Origin: Acephala macrosclerotiorum
Taxonomy: Eukaryota; Ascomycota; Leotiomycetes; Helotiales; Mollisiaceae
NCBI GenBank assembly: GCA_014904845.1
Contig: MU119226.1
Location: forward strand, 1-64,000
Length of the DNA: 64,000 nucleotides
Direction: 5' to 3'
The position numbers and the translations under genes are program-made. The notes under the pieces are model-generated. The model saw nothing but the letters and a program-made list of their open reading frames with translations. It was not told where the DNA came from and made no database searches. Of this stretch, positions 25,321-36,755 are shown piece after piece. Every line of letters starts with the position of its first letter. The stretch's first letter is position 1.

Positions 25321-26034
25321 GCTAAGATAGGATGAATTGATGAATGAAGAGTTCTGATTTGAAGGTTGGAGTTGTGTGTGTGCATGCTTATTTCATGCGT
25401 GTGGGATTCACGGTCTTCCAGCTTCTTGTCTTCATTCTCAGCCTTCCATCTTGAAAGGGCAGGTGGAGCCAGTGCGCAGCCTTGCAATGGGCAGGACATT
25501 CGAGAAGCAGATGAGGGTGTTTTGCGGGTTCGGCCTTGTATCGCACACTCAGAGCCTTCTCACACCCTCTGTCCTGACATCACTCCCACCTGCCCGCTTT
25601 GAATCTTGATAGCCTCTCAGGGGATGTTGAGAGTCTGGAGGCTCAAGCTAGGGATGATTTAAGCGGTTGGAACGTCTTCGACTGGAATACGTCTTGGTCT
25701 TCATGTCGCCGATCCTTGGACGTTCCCATTGGGTCACGTTCTTAGTCAGTCGGGTCGAGTGTGTGGGTTTAGTTCGATGATGGTAGTGCTCAAAGTCTGT
25801 CTTGATAAGTGTGAAAGTTGTTGACTGCTACTGAGATTGACCCCGATCCTGACTCCGGGCTGAGGAAGGTAGGTAGGCGGAGATAGAGGGATCCAGAGAT
25901 GATGCGGAATGAGATAGAGCTCCGGGTTGTACAAAATGTGTGAGAGTCATTGGCTTGATCAGTCTTCGTGGCGGGTGTCGGAATTTGGTGAAGATGGTTG
26001 ATTAAAGGCGATTGTGGGTCTTGTTGATGGACTT
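25321..26034. other. intergenic, nothing recognised
   Basis: About 0.7 kb between the transposon and the degenerate F-box gene. It probably contains the original 3' flank of the P450 gene, since the sequence just right of the element completes a TAG with the TA. Confidence 0.4.
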
Positions 26035-26613
26035 TCATGGGCATCCAGCACAAAGCGGGGGAGAAGCTGGTGCAGAAAATGCTGTCGGAAAGCTGGTCGC
26101 CACAGTAGAAGCAACTGCAGGTTGATATCGGTTGAGGCTGAACGTGGTGAGGCTGGTAACGTTGGGGATGGCATGGAACTTAGAGCAACAGAAACATGCG
26201 ACTTGGGAAGGAAGGTTGTGTTCAAGGGGGGAGAGAATGTTGTTGATTCGGCACTTGAAATGGCTACGTTCATACAATTGATTGAGTTGATCGACGGACT
26301 TGTAAGTTTCTTTGAGATGTTGGTCCTTGAGCAAGAGATGAATTGTTCGACACGGGAGAGCGAAGATACTTGCCGAACCGTCAGGCAGATGTTTGGTTAT
26401 TTGCACGATGATCTTTGGTTGCAGCCTGTTTAGCAGGGAGAATTCCAGTGTGTCTGGTCGAGGAGAACTGGGTGGTCGGAGGTTGGGTGATTGGGGAAGA
26501 GCATTTGAACGAGGAAGAATATCTGTAGGTAAAACGTTGGCAAGATTGGCAAATTCGAAGAGTAAGTCCCTCGGAATGAGGAACTTTCGTACGCAGTGAG
26601 TTATATTGTCCAT
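26035..26613 (-). pseudogene. degenerate F-box paralogue (third of array)
   Basis: The frame (Met at 26613, or 26703 if the longer start is used) aligns in order with the two complete F-box neighbours. It has an F-box-like LEFSLLNRLQPKIIVQITKH, then LEHNLPSQVACFCCSKFHAI, which matches the LEKDLPDH(V/I)xCxxCxKLH block of the paralogues. After the Cys/His block the similarity ends and the frame stops 30 residues later. The last two hundred or so residues of the family are missing. It is either a truncated paralogue or a pseudogene. Confidence 0.5.
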
Positions 26614-26711
26614 CGGGGATGAAGGTAGATGATTTTCGAGTGAGGTTGCGATGAAAAGCTTCCCTAAATTATGCACCCAGCCATGTGTGGCTTTAGAGAG
26701 CATCGGGCGGG

Positions 26712-27902
26712 CTACCAGGGACGTGATGAAAGGGAAGATGTTGGCAACACCGCCCCTAATGCTCTTGAATCTCTTTGTCGGCGTGACACGTCAACGGTTA
26801 TGAGAGCTCTCTCATCCGCCAGTGTGATGATGGAATCAAATTCCCACTCTTTGTGAGATTTCCCTTCAAATGATTTGCAGACTGACCCTTTCTTCCTCTT
26901 TGACGGGATCCTTGTCGGTTCGTCAGGATCCCCAACAAAATGCTCTATCCATTTGGGATCAGAACGGAGACGACCTTCACCTAGGTCTAGCCATCTTGTG
27001 ACAAACAGTGCTTCCACCCCTAGTCTGTCAAAGTAGCGTTTGCGATCGATTTGAAAATCCGTATGGCAGCTTGTGCAAGACAGAATACCTCGTCGTGATT
27101 GGGCCTCGATACTACCCTTCGTGGGATAGACGTGATGAGGACAGAAGATCAATTCGTTGGGATCGTAGCCGAAATCGAACCAGGAATCGCAGTCGATGAA
27201 TCTTCTCCGTTCTCGGAAGAATAGAGAGCGTTTGATGATGCCAAAATCTCCATCAATTTGGCGGGTGTACTGGCCTCGATTTAAATGTTCGACTGGAGAA
27301 GAAATGAGACTCAACAATCCCATTGCCAAGTGTATGCGGTGTTGACGATACGCTTTCATAATCATGAGGAAAACAGTGCTCGAGAATTCCGATGAAATTA
27401 CTTGTGTAACCTCCTGATCCTCGTCTTTCTTCCAACAAGGCAGCCAAGAATTGTACGGCATGCTGCTTCTGGTAGAAGGCAGGTGACGGGACGCTGTTGC
27501 CATTACGTGAAGCTTGCCACAATCGGTGCATACGATATGGTCGGGAAGGTCTTTTTCTAGAAGGAAGAGAATTTTTTCGCGACCTTCAAAATCTCTCCAA
27601 GGAAAGGTTCCTATCGATTCGAATCCCTCGGGATGAGAAGCCCCATGAGAATCCAACTCCCATAATGTCTGAAGGATTGACTTCCTAAACATGAAATAGT
27701 GAGGTCGACAGCAGATCGCGAACATGACTTTTGATTCCGGTGGTAAATGGTCAACAATCTGGAGCAAGAGCTCGGAAGGCAATTTGCTGAACGGGGAAAA
27801 TTCGAAAGCTAGTGGCCTTGGGAGCGCATGATTCAATTTCACTGGATCTGGATATTCGCGGCTCAGACTCAATCCTCGAAAGAGCTTCGTAAAGAAGTCC
27901 AT
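26712..27902 (-). CDS. F-box protein, tandem paralogue
   Basis: Single exon of 396 residues from the Met at 27902. I chose it over the upstream Met at 28031 because MDFFTKLF matches the MDLLLNML start of the paralogue next door. The F-box lies at about residues 30-70 (FSKLPSELLLQIVDHLPPES). It is followed by LLEKDLPDHIVCTDCGKLHV, a CxxC-type cluster LSCTSCHTDFQ, and an acidic-aromatic end. F-box proteins link substrates to SCF ubiquitin ligases. The Cys/His pairs may bind zinc and form the substrate side. The substrate is unknown. Confidence 0.75.
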   Translation of the reverse strand: MDFFTKLFRGLSLSREYPDPVKLNHALPRPLAFEFSPFSKLPSELLLQIVDHLPPESKVMFAICCRPHYFMFRKSILQTLWELDSHGASHPEGFESIGTFPWRDFEGREKILFLLEKDLPDHIVCTDCGKLHVMATASRHLPSTRSSMPYNSWLPCWKKDEDQEVTQVISSEFSSTVFLMIMKAYRQHRIHLAMGLLSLISSPVEHLNRGQYTRQIDGDFGIIKRSLFFRERRRFIDCDSWFDFGYDPNELIFCPHHVYPTKGSIEAQSRRGILSCTSCHTDFQIDRKRYFDRLGVEALFVTRWLDLGEGRLRSDPKWIEHFVGDPDEPTRIPSKRKKGSVCKSFEGKSHKEWEFDSIITLADERALITVDVSRRQRDSRALGAVLPTSSLSSRPW

Positions 27903-28321
27903 TTCAAGAGTTGGGAAAAGGTTGTTACGTGAAGAAGGATAGAAGGTAGAGGAGCAAACGAAATATCGAGAGGTCCCGATCTTGCAAGTGGTTTGGCACT
28001 GCAGTAACCTTAAGGTTATGGCAAGCCACATTGTGCACGGACTTCAGCCGCACTTACCTATAGGTAGGCTCTCAAAATGATCCCTCGAAAAGTTGAACGA
28101 GCAGTGAGGGGAGAGAAGATTTCTAGGAAGGACTTGAAGGTTTCTACCGGGGTCAACCCTTCTATTCAGATACATCCAGCACATGAACATCAATGGAATG
28201 GAATTCATTTATAGATCGTGGCGGCTGTTAGGTCATAGGTCTCTCGTAGACATGAACATCAATGCAACAGTGGAAATACCATTCACCGCCCTTTTATGCC
28301 AATCTAATCTCAAGCTCATCA

Positions 28322-29440
28322 TCACCGCGACCAAGAAGCCAACACGAGAGACGTTCTCTCCAAATCCGTGCCTATAGAATCAAAATCCCACTCCTCCCAA
28401 GGCATATTCTCAAACGCTTCACATATGGAGCCTTTCCACGACAGACCCCTGGGCCTCGTGGCAGCAGCACCGGAATGATAAAGATGATTTCCCCATTCCA
28501 GATCTATTCGGTCATGGAACTTGCCAAGATCCAGCCATCTCGTAATATATACAGCAACAGCTCTCCTCTCGCTCCAATAATCGAAGTCAACTCTGAACTC
28601 AGTCTGGCATTGTCGACAAGGTATGATGCCCCAAGGTCGTATTTTTCGATGGTTCGGAACGAAAGAATAGGTAGTGCGCATGTCGACTATATTGTTCCTC
28701 CGACACAGTAATTGAAAGGATCGATGAAATTGATGGGGACAAAGCCTCAAGCCCTCGTCTTCGGAGTCAAAGTACCAGATGGAGTGATCCCAGGAAGCGA
28801 GGAATCTTCGCTGCTCGCGGAAGAGCAGTGAGTTGTCGACGATCCGGAAAGATACATCGATCTGTTCTGCGTACCGGTTTTTTTCGCGGGTAAGGACTGG
28901 TGAATGGAGGAGATCTAGTAGGTGGCTCGTACTGTGACCTTGGCGATGGGTCTTCATGAGCATACTGAAGATTGTTGATGAAGCCGAGGGGCAAATGAGG
29001 GTGTCAATCCTTTGAGCCTCATCGAATTTCCAACAAGGTAACCAGGAATCATGTGGCATACGTTGTCTACTCGAAAGTAGGTGTCGAGATGCAGTTGCGA
29101 TCGCATGAAGCTTGCAACAGTGGATACATGCCACATGGTCTGGTAGGTCCTTTTCCAGGAGCAGGAGGATATTTTTGCGATCATTTGAAGAAAGCTTATG
29201 TGATCGGAGCAGAGTTCTTTGTCTGAGCATGAAGTAGAGAAGCCGACAAGAGAGCGTAAACGAGATAGCCTCTACGGGATCCAGGTACCTGAGAACGCAG
29301 GATATGAGCTCTGGCGGCAGCTTGCCTAGGAGTGAGAACTCGAGCGCAATTGGTCGTGGAAGTGCATGATTCAGTTTGACGGGATCCAGATAGTCGTAGC
29401 TAAGCGAAAACACCCCAAGCATATTAAGTAGTAAGTCCAT
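28322..29440 (-). CDS. F-box protein, tandem paralogue
   Basis: Single exon of 372 residues from the Met at 29440; an in-frame Met at 29548 is less likely. The F-box at about residues 30-70 (LLGKLPPELISCVLRYLDPV) is followed by LLEKDLPDHVACIHCCKLHA, a histidine-rich LCPHQFH, then IPCRQCQTEF. It shares the order and spacing of all blocks with the gene at 26712-27902, including VKLNHALPRP just before the F-box. Probable SCF adaptor. The array probably arose by local duplication. Confidence 0.75.
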   Translation of the reverse strand: MDLLLNMLGVFSLSYDYLDPVKLNHALPRPIALEFSLLGKLPPELISCVLRYLDPVEAISFTLSCRLLYFMLRQRTLLRSHKLSSNDRKNILLLLEKDLPDHVACIHCCKLHAIATASRHLLSSRQRMPHDSWLPCWKFDEAQRIDTLICPSASSTIFSMLMKTHRQGHSTSHLLDLLHSPVLTREKNRYAEQIDVSFRIVDNSLLFREQRRFLASWDHSIWYFDSEDEGLRLCPHQFHRSFQLLCRRNNIVDMRTTYSFVPNHRKIRPWGIIPCRQCQTEFRVDFDYWSERRAVAVYITRWLDLGKFHDRIDLEWGNHLYHSGAAATRPRGLSWKGSICEAFENMPWEEWDFDSIGTDLERTSLVLASWSR

Positions 29441-29548
29441 CTGTGAAGAAGCATGGAGAACAAGGTCTCCAGTAACTCTAGAAGGTCGTGATGTTAGATG
29501 CTGTTGTTGGAGCCTGACGAAAAACAATGGCGCGCCCCAGCCACTCAT

Positions 29549-30308
29549 GGCACTCGGACTTCAGCCACTCAAAAGCCTTACATGAATTGCCCCCTACATC
29601 TCTCAAGTTTCTCTAGCATTAGATACTGTATTTCAATCAAAGGATGGAAGGGTGCAAGCTTACTCCATACGATTCTGCTTGGAGCCCTGAAAGGCCTCGG
29701 CATTTCGTACAATGAAGACTACCATAGAATGCAACAGCGAACGCTGGGAAAGAAACTCCATAACTCCCATCAAATAACTCTTGATTCTTGGAACGAGTAT
29801 AGCATGTGAAAACAGAGATCATTCGAAAGACTTCTGCTTATCTCGATCTTTTATTCGATTGGCAGTCCCAAGGCCTGCATTGACAGCGGACCCAATGAGA
29901 ATCCTTGTCAGTGCCTGCATATTGCAAAAGCATGTGTGCGGGAGTAACTTCTTGGGACTGATAATGTTCCTGACCCTGATTCGATTTGCATGCAGAATCC
30001 GATGTCAAGGTTCCGGAGACGTGGCAGTTGCAAGCAACACCTGCGGGGCGCGATGTCGATCGGCCCTACTGTAAGACATGTTCCAAACGCGATCGAGATC
30101 TGTACAACCCTCCGCTGACGAGACATTTTGGTTCTCTTGATCACCGAAGATATAAAGTCAAAGATGCTTTCCAAAGCTTCGGTCACCCCTGCTCCCTGTC
30201 GTTGATCCGCGCGTCATCGTCCGGGGCGCCAAGACATTTCTCCAGGTTTTACTGGTAATTCAATTTCCGCTCACGAGACTCGGTCGTTCTTTCCTCATTC
30301 TTAACACC
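29549..30308. other. intergenic, divergent promoter region
   Basis: 0.76 kb between an F-box gene (minus) and the membrane protein gene (plus). Only short unsupported frames. Confidence 0.4.
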
Positions 30309-31787
30309 ATGGCAGAGGAATCTCCTCCTGCGAGGACATTCTCTCCGCCCAAGGGTCCTCCCAGGAGGTCCTTGACCGTCGATGAACCAGCACAAAACCG
30401 ACATCGACCTCCAAACAACCGCTTCTCGACATCGCAGGAGGCGACTCCGCCGGGCGTGAGGAGAAGGAGGAGCTCCAACTTCTCAGATTACTCGTTCAAG
30501 GAAGCAAGGACATCGTTTCAATCGTCGACGGACAATCTGCTACTTCCAAAACCCAGTGCGACGGGCAATGAAGTGAAGCATGAGTCTTCACATTGGGATT
30601 CTGCGCCGCTGGCGTTCGCGCTCTTGCCTGCGCTAGGAGGGATGATGTTTACGAATGGGAGTTCAGTGATCACGGATGTTATGCTATTAGGACTTGCTGC
30701 TATCTTCCTGAATTGGTCTGTTCGTCTGCCATGGTAAGATTGCTAGCCTTCGCTTTGCATAGCCTTGCTGACGATGTCCAGGGACTGGTATCACTCTGCA
30801 CAGGAGATTCGAAAGAAGGAAGAATACCATGGAGATACCCTGATCAGCGAAGAAAGCGAGGGTGATGATACTTTAAGCTTCTCGCAGGCTGCATTGGAAG
30901 AAGTACCTGAAGACGAACCTGCGGAACCAAAGCCAGTACGACGACTTCCTGCCCGCGAGGCTGCTACGAACGAATTATACACGCACGAAATGCTTGCTCT
31001 TCTTTCTTGTTTCGTCTTCCCTGCACTCGGCGCATATCTTCTGCATACGATACGAACACAACTCACACGGCCTTCCGAAGGTCTAGTCTCGAACTATAAC
31101 CTCACAATCTTCCTTCTTGCATCCGAACTTCGCCCAATGGCACACTTAGTGAAGCTCATCCAAGCACGAACCCTACACCTCCAACGAATCGCGAATTCGA
31201 ATCCATACGATACCATCTCCGGGCATTCAGCCTCTCCCGAAGTCAAAGATCTCACCCGCAGACTCGAAGACCTCGAAGCTCGTAATACAATAGCCGCCAC
31301 TCCCTTGGCCTCGGAGCCAGCGCTCAACGGTAAACAATCTGCCATCCTGACAACAGAAGTACGACGAAGCCTACAACCCGAACTCGACGCGTTAAATAGA
31401 GCAGTGAGGAGATATGAGAAGAGGGCTACATTGCAGGCATTCCAGACGGACTCAAGGCTTCATGAGCTGGAAGCTAGGTTGAATGATGCAATATCGTTAG
31501 CTGCAGCGGCAGCGAACAATGCGCAGCATAAGAGGGGCTTTACAGGCGTGCTTATTGAGTGGGCAGCCACCGCTGTCGTTTTACCTGTTCAGGTTGCTGG
31601 GTGGCTGGTGGGGCTGCCCTTCAGGATGGCCATAGGAGCCCTTGAGTATGGGAAAAGCAAGGTGCAAAGCAAGGCAGTAGAAAAAGATAGAGGGAGGAAA
31701 GTAGTTAATGGGAATGGAAGGACGAGTTCGAATGGTCGAATATCGGGAGACAGATCAGTGAGAAGCGGAAAAAAGATCGCGACTTGA
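30309..31787 (+). CDS. fungal multi-span membrane protein with coiled coil
   Basis: Two exons, 30309-30733 and 30782-31787, joined at LPW/DWYHS across a 48-nt intron, give 476 residues. The N-terminal 95 residues are polar and Ser/Pro/Arg-rich. Hydrophobic segments follow at about 100-120 (LAFALLPALGGMMFTNGSSV), 125-142, and again near 225-245 (ALLSCFVFPALGAYLLHTI). A Leu/Glu/Arg-rich helical region with coiled-coil character spans about 300-390 (LTRRLEDLEARN, LHELEARLNDAISLA). A last hydrophobic stretch (AATAVVLPVQVAGWLVGLPF) precedes a basic tail. I recognise the general shape of a conserved fungal protein but no named domain. Confidence 0.8.
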
Positions 31788-34700
31788 TTATACTTTAGGA
31801 TTTTGCGTTGAACCAACGGTATACCCTGGGATTAGGATGGGAAATGGCAAGGAATATGGATTCCAGGCGTTCAAGACGTTCACTAAGTATGTACTCACTA
31901 ATGTAAAAGAGCTTTACGATCACTATAGTTTGCGAGCCGGCAGGGAGGTACAAATATCTCACGACTCCGACTTTCCTAAACCACAAGCAAACAACCACCA
32001 ACTCTGACCTTCGCACACCAGACCAACCATAAGAGCGGCCAACCTTCACTGGATTCCCTAGACAGGATATTAGCGGCCAGGATTCCCTTCGTTCTTTCTC
32101 CAAGATCATCGTGCATATTCACAACCACTCTGCACGTTCCGTCCTCTTTGCCTTCCCTCCAATGTTTCTTTATCAAGTGACATTTTGACAGCAATAATAT
32201 CTGTTGACAGCAAAAGCCAATGCATTCCTTTACCTCGCATTCGTATCCTGACTCCTCTTCCTTTGTGCTATTTCTTCCAATCCATCATGGCTTCACTTTT
32301 GTATTAACCATGATAGGCGTCGAGATACAGCCACTACTCTCGCACAAATCTTGTCCATTTTTGAATACTGTCCTGGGTTCTGCTTCTCTTAGCGTTGATA
32401 ATCAAGAGAAGGTAGCGTATTTATAAGTTTTGATTATGAAGTTTTACACGGGGTTTTCTGGGTTGGTGAATTTACTGTGCCCTGGGTACAATTGGTGGAT
32501 TTGGATATGGGCTTTATAGAAGTTCACTTAGTTGATCCTTGAGGTCTTCATGACTAGAGGTATAAATATCTTCACGTCTTTCGTCTTTCGTCTACTGTTT
32601 CTTTCCTTCTAGAAGAGAGGCGGAAAGCGGTGGAGATGAGTCGCCACTTGCTCTATCCCACACGACTTGCATCAGGCTTTGCAAACCCTACCTTCATTGC
32701 AGTCTTTTCTCCTAATCTTTATCAAGATATTAACAACAACAGCTGATCAAATCACTCAATTCCTTCGCACCGTCTATACTGCCCATTCTTCCTAGCATCA
32801 ATCCTTTTCACACCGAGTCGCACGCACAACTTTGCGCGAGTCTGTATAACGGCATAGATGTCAGGCCGCCACGCTTCCGTAAGTACTTATCGTGCGTTCT
32901 CAAATGTTATACGTACGCTCTCTATTCCTGAAGAGATGATGGGGTTTAATAGTACTTCAGAGAATCGACCGCATTGAAGATCTGTGAATTTGGGCGTAAT
33001 AATGTGAATCGAGGTACTGGCTTTATCAACTTAAAATGGTTTGATTTGAGACGCTCGCTCCTTATCGTCCCTCAAGGTTGGAACTTTTCAACGTTTGAGG
33101 CTTTGCTTTGGGGTGCGTATTTTCTTGAACCTCCCACCTGCAACCTTCATCCTTTCTCCACCAATGTCAAATTCGATATTATGGTGGTGGCGTGAGAAGA
33201 AATATAGTAGAGATATGACTCCTCCGTATGATCGCATCGTTGCAAGGAAATTGTTTGCTTCGGAAACTCCTTACTGGGAACGCTCATTTTCCTTTCCAGC
33301 TCTTTGATGCCCAGGCATTCAATAATAGCAATCAGTAAAGTTGACAGCGACAATCTACCAATTCATTTATTATTCCACATCATTTACCCCACTCGTTCCA
33401 CCTCATGCACCTACTTCTGCACTGCAGAGTTCCTGCCCGCTAATGGGACAATCATTACCTGCTTTTCGTCAGGCATACCATCGCTATCGTCATTATGCTA
33501 ATCCACCAGAAGTGTGTTTTGTTTCTTGACGTTGAGGTCAAGATAGGGCATTGTTTACATAGTCGTTGGAAAGGGGTTCGTGAAGCGAAGCTGTTTCTGC
33601 TGGCGTCTGTGAATTTGCGAAAGTGTGCGTTAATTTGAGACGTTTGTTTCTATTTTGCAAACACCAAAGTAGTTCGTCTAGAAAGGGCAAGCTAGGGAGT
33701 ATAAATATCTACCAACTAAGATCTTCTCTTCTATACCGAACAACTGGTCTTAGTTGACCGACCGCCTAGGCGACTTTACTTCCAACGGCGTGTCCTCAAT
33801 CCATAGTCCCACTAATGCTAGGACTTCTAGATGCAACAACTCTTACTATATCTCTCTATGGGCCTCAGTTCCTTGTCTGAATTTCCATGTGTCTACGTCC
33901 TGGGTCGTCTCCTTGAATTTCCTTTATCAAGTAATAAGTAAGAAGTGATAACAACTTTATGTTTCATAGTAAGAACTCTTTCTTTCACCTGGTGTCACAT
34001 TCTCCTCTACGTATGGATTGGGACTTCATTCCGTTGTCTGATCACCTTTATCACTACATCGTCTCTAGAACGTATGTAATCAACTCACGATATTACAACT
34101 CACGACATCCCCTCAGCCCGGGCGAACACAGCAATGGCTTTTTGTGCTGATGAAGGTCGAGCAGAGAGTCGTTTTACACTTCCGAGGGCAGAATCTAGTC
34201 GCAAGCAATAGTTGGAGTCGCATCTGCGTATCGTCACGTTGAAGGACTAACGACCAACGGTAGTCCAAGGCGGCTCGTCAAATTGAGCGCATATGTTCTT
34301 ATAAATGCGAGGTAAAGGGGTATAAATTGTGTTTCGAGCGTGTTCTGGGGTCAGAATCAGCTCATTTTCAAGATGTCAATGAAGGAGCTATGATTGTGTG
34401 ATCATGCATGGATAAGACGTATGAGAATGCAAAGCCCTGTTCATATCTTCTTTGAAAAACTCCGTATCTTCCTGGGAAATTTCAAACTCGGGGATGGGTA
34501 ATCGATCAGCTTTCACCTTTTATTCTTTGCCATCTATAACGAAATGAGAACAGGTATGAAGTTGACGGCGGCATCCCACATCGTGCTTCTGCATTCTATT
34601 ATGTCATGTACACATTTTTTTTTTGCAAATGCTATATTCAGGAACATTGTACTATCTCGATAGACTTTTGTTCCTTCAGCATCACAGCTTGTGAGCTTGT

Positions 34701-35181
34701 TGACTATGTTCCCTTAGTTCAGGGTTTCAGACTCTTGAACGATGAAAATTTGAGACTTTGTTAGGCTCTGCCGGTGGCCACGTGTAGCATGATGGATGCT
34801 GGACCACAAGGGACGAGGGCCTTTAAAAACGCCTGTGTTCCCTTGGCTTCAATTTAAAATACTTTGGCTATATTCGAATTACTATATCTGGCTAAAACAC
34901 CGACCGAGTCTCTTTATAGAACACTAATCCTGCTAACTGTCAAAATAATCACTTTTAGGGGGCAAAAGAATGCAGAAAGTCCTTGATTCTACCAGAGATC
35001 TAGAGGACACCTTTTAATCATAGACACCTAAAACACTAAGTGTTCCACGCCAATTCACGTGATTTAAGGCATCCCAGACCAACATTTTAACACTAACCGA
35101 CACCATAGCGTATGATCTGTGATCGAGTTGTCTAATTTGTACTCTTCCTGCAAGGTCCGGGCGGGCAGGGCTCGCTTGAGC
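31788..35181. other. 3.4-kb stretch without convincing gene
   Basis: All open frames here are under 75 codons. A CT-rich, TATA-containing tract at about 32565-32610 looks like a promoter and leader. It is followed at 32858 by an ATG with a seven-codon open stretch ending in a good donor (GTAAGT at 32879). No downstream exon could be joined with confidence. The region may hold a non-coding or very small-exon transcript, or regulatory DNA. Confidence 0.35.
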
Positions 35182-36755
35182 CTATAGCGCTATGATGAAA
35201 CCATGAACACTATTGCCTGGAGCATTGAAAAATGTCCCTCTATTGTTCCTTGATCCTTTCCTCGCGCCTTTTGTATGGACTCCAATAGCTATATCCTGGT
35301 CTAGGACTGGACTTCCAAATTAGCCTATAAGCGCAGATATTAGTTTAAACATATAATGGAAACAACTAAGGGTTAAAACCACCCGCGTGTCGATTTTGTA
35401 GGTAAGTCTCGTTTCTCCGGCTCTGGTATTGTCCGGTCCTGTACACTCATACATGATTATGCCAATGCTTAGAGGATCTGCTGGTAGATCTCCAGGATAA
35501 CCCACTACAGTCAATACCTTTAAAACTATATCGGCTGGGTTAGCCTGACTATAGAGTATGGGAGCAACCTCGGGAGGAGCGAATGGCCTTTCAAGTGTAA
35601 TGACGGCGAGATCATTTGCGCCCAAACCACCGCCCACATAGTATTCCCATCCGACTGCGATGTGACAGGCTCGGCGGGTAAGAACCGTTGTTACTTCAGA
35701 TTGACCCGCGAGGCCAGGATAAACTCTGACATCGTAGGCGTGAAAGACCGTGTTCGCATCTTCGCGTTGGCAGACATTGTGGGCACAAATGACTAGAGTA
35801 TCATGGTACACAAGGAAGCCTGTCCCGCCGTCCCAAACGGTGTCTCTGTTGTCTTCAAAGGGGATGAAGAGTTTGCATACCGCTAGAGCAAATTAAGGAC
35901 ATGGATAAAAACGAAACCATGTTAGTGCTTACCTCCGCACCTCCCTCCCCCAAGAATGTCATTGCCACGAACTCTAGTTCTCTTGTCTGTAGAGTTGACA
36001 ACCTTCCCTCTTGTACTCTGGTTAGATGAAGGATAGCGCACCCTTGTTGGGAGATTGCTGGATGTTGACTCCGTTGTATCTGGGATGGTCCATGCTGCTA
36101 CGGACGTCCGGTGTGAGGGCTGCTTTTTGTTTTCGTAGACGGTATTATTATCGTTTAAAGAAATATTATGCACAAGAGCTGAATTCGAAGCTGATCCGAT
36201 ATAGTCTCTGGGTTCTCTTTCTGTAGTAGAAGTGAGCCATTGTTCCGTTATAGTTGTGCCCATCAACTTACCGGACGCCCCAGCCTGAGAGGTGTTCAGA
36301 GAGTCTCCATAGTAGAAATTGAATGTCTCCTTAGATTAAAAACAGCCGTACGTGGTTGGCTGGGGTGCCACTGCCTTTCTTTCAGCGCAAGCTCTCCACA
36401 AGAGGTCCGTAAAAAATTAATCTGGATTATATAAAGAGAAAGGAATTGTAAAGGGTTTCATCTCACCTGCATAGTTCGTATCAACCTCTTCATTGTAAGC
36501 TTGCTCATCTCTTGCGCCATAGTCACTCTAAAACTCTTCAGTGTAACCATCATGTTGTTCGTCGCCCGTTCCGGCTTGGTATCGTTCATCGTACTCTTGC
36601 TCATAATTTCCTTTCAGATACGGCTGACTTGGACCGCTCCATTGTGAATTCGGAACAGCCCGTTGTTCACTCTCAGATACTCTGCTTGAGGAACCAGAGC
36701 TATGTTTCTTTGCTTTGGAGTGGGTACTCCTTCGGTGGGAATTCTTGGAAGACAT
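35182..36755 (-). pseudogene. V8/trypsin-like serine protease, multiply disrupted
   Basis: Exons readable in one frame on the minus strand are 36755-36467, 36421-36272, 36220-35934, 35882 to about 35391, and 35324-35182. The protease core is clear: TGFLV, VICAHNV with the catalytic His, GANDLAVITL with the catalytic Asp, VVGYPGD, YKIDT and GSPVLDQDIAIGVHTKG. In-frame stops occur at 36528-36530 (TAG), 36417-36419 (TAA), 36336-36338 (TAA) and 35320-35322 (TAA). Each is one C-to-T change at CpA from a Gln codon. The codon at the expected catalytic Ser (35317-35319) is TTT, one C-to-T step from TCT. The frame across the last intron does not close exactly, so an additional indel is possible. The N-terminal region is Ser/Gln/Tyr-rich. 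The gene is very probably dead. Confidence 0.7.
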
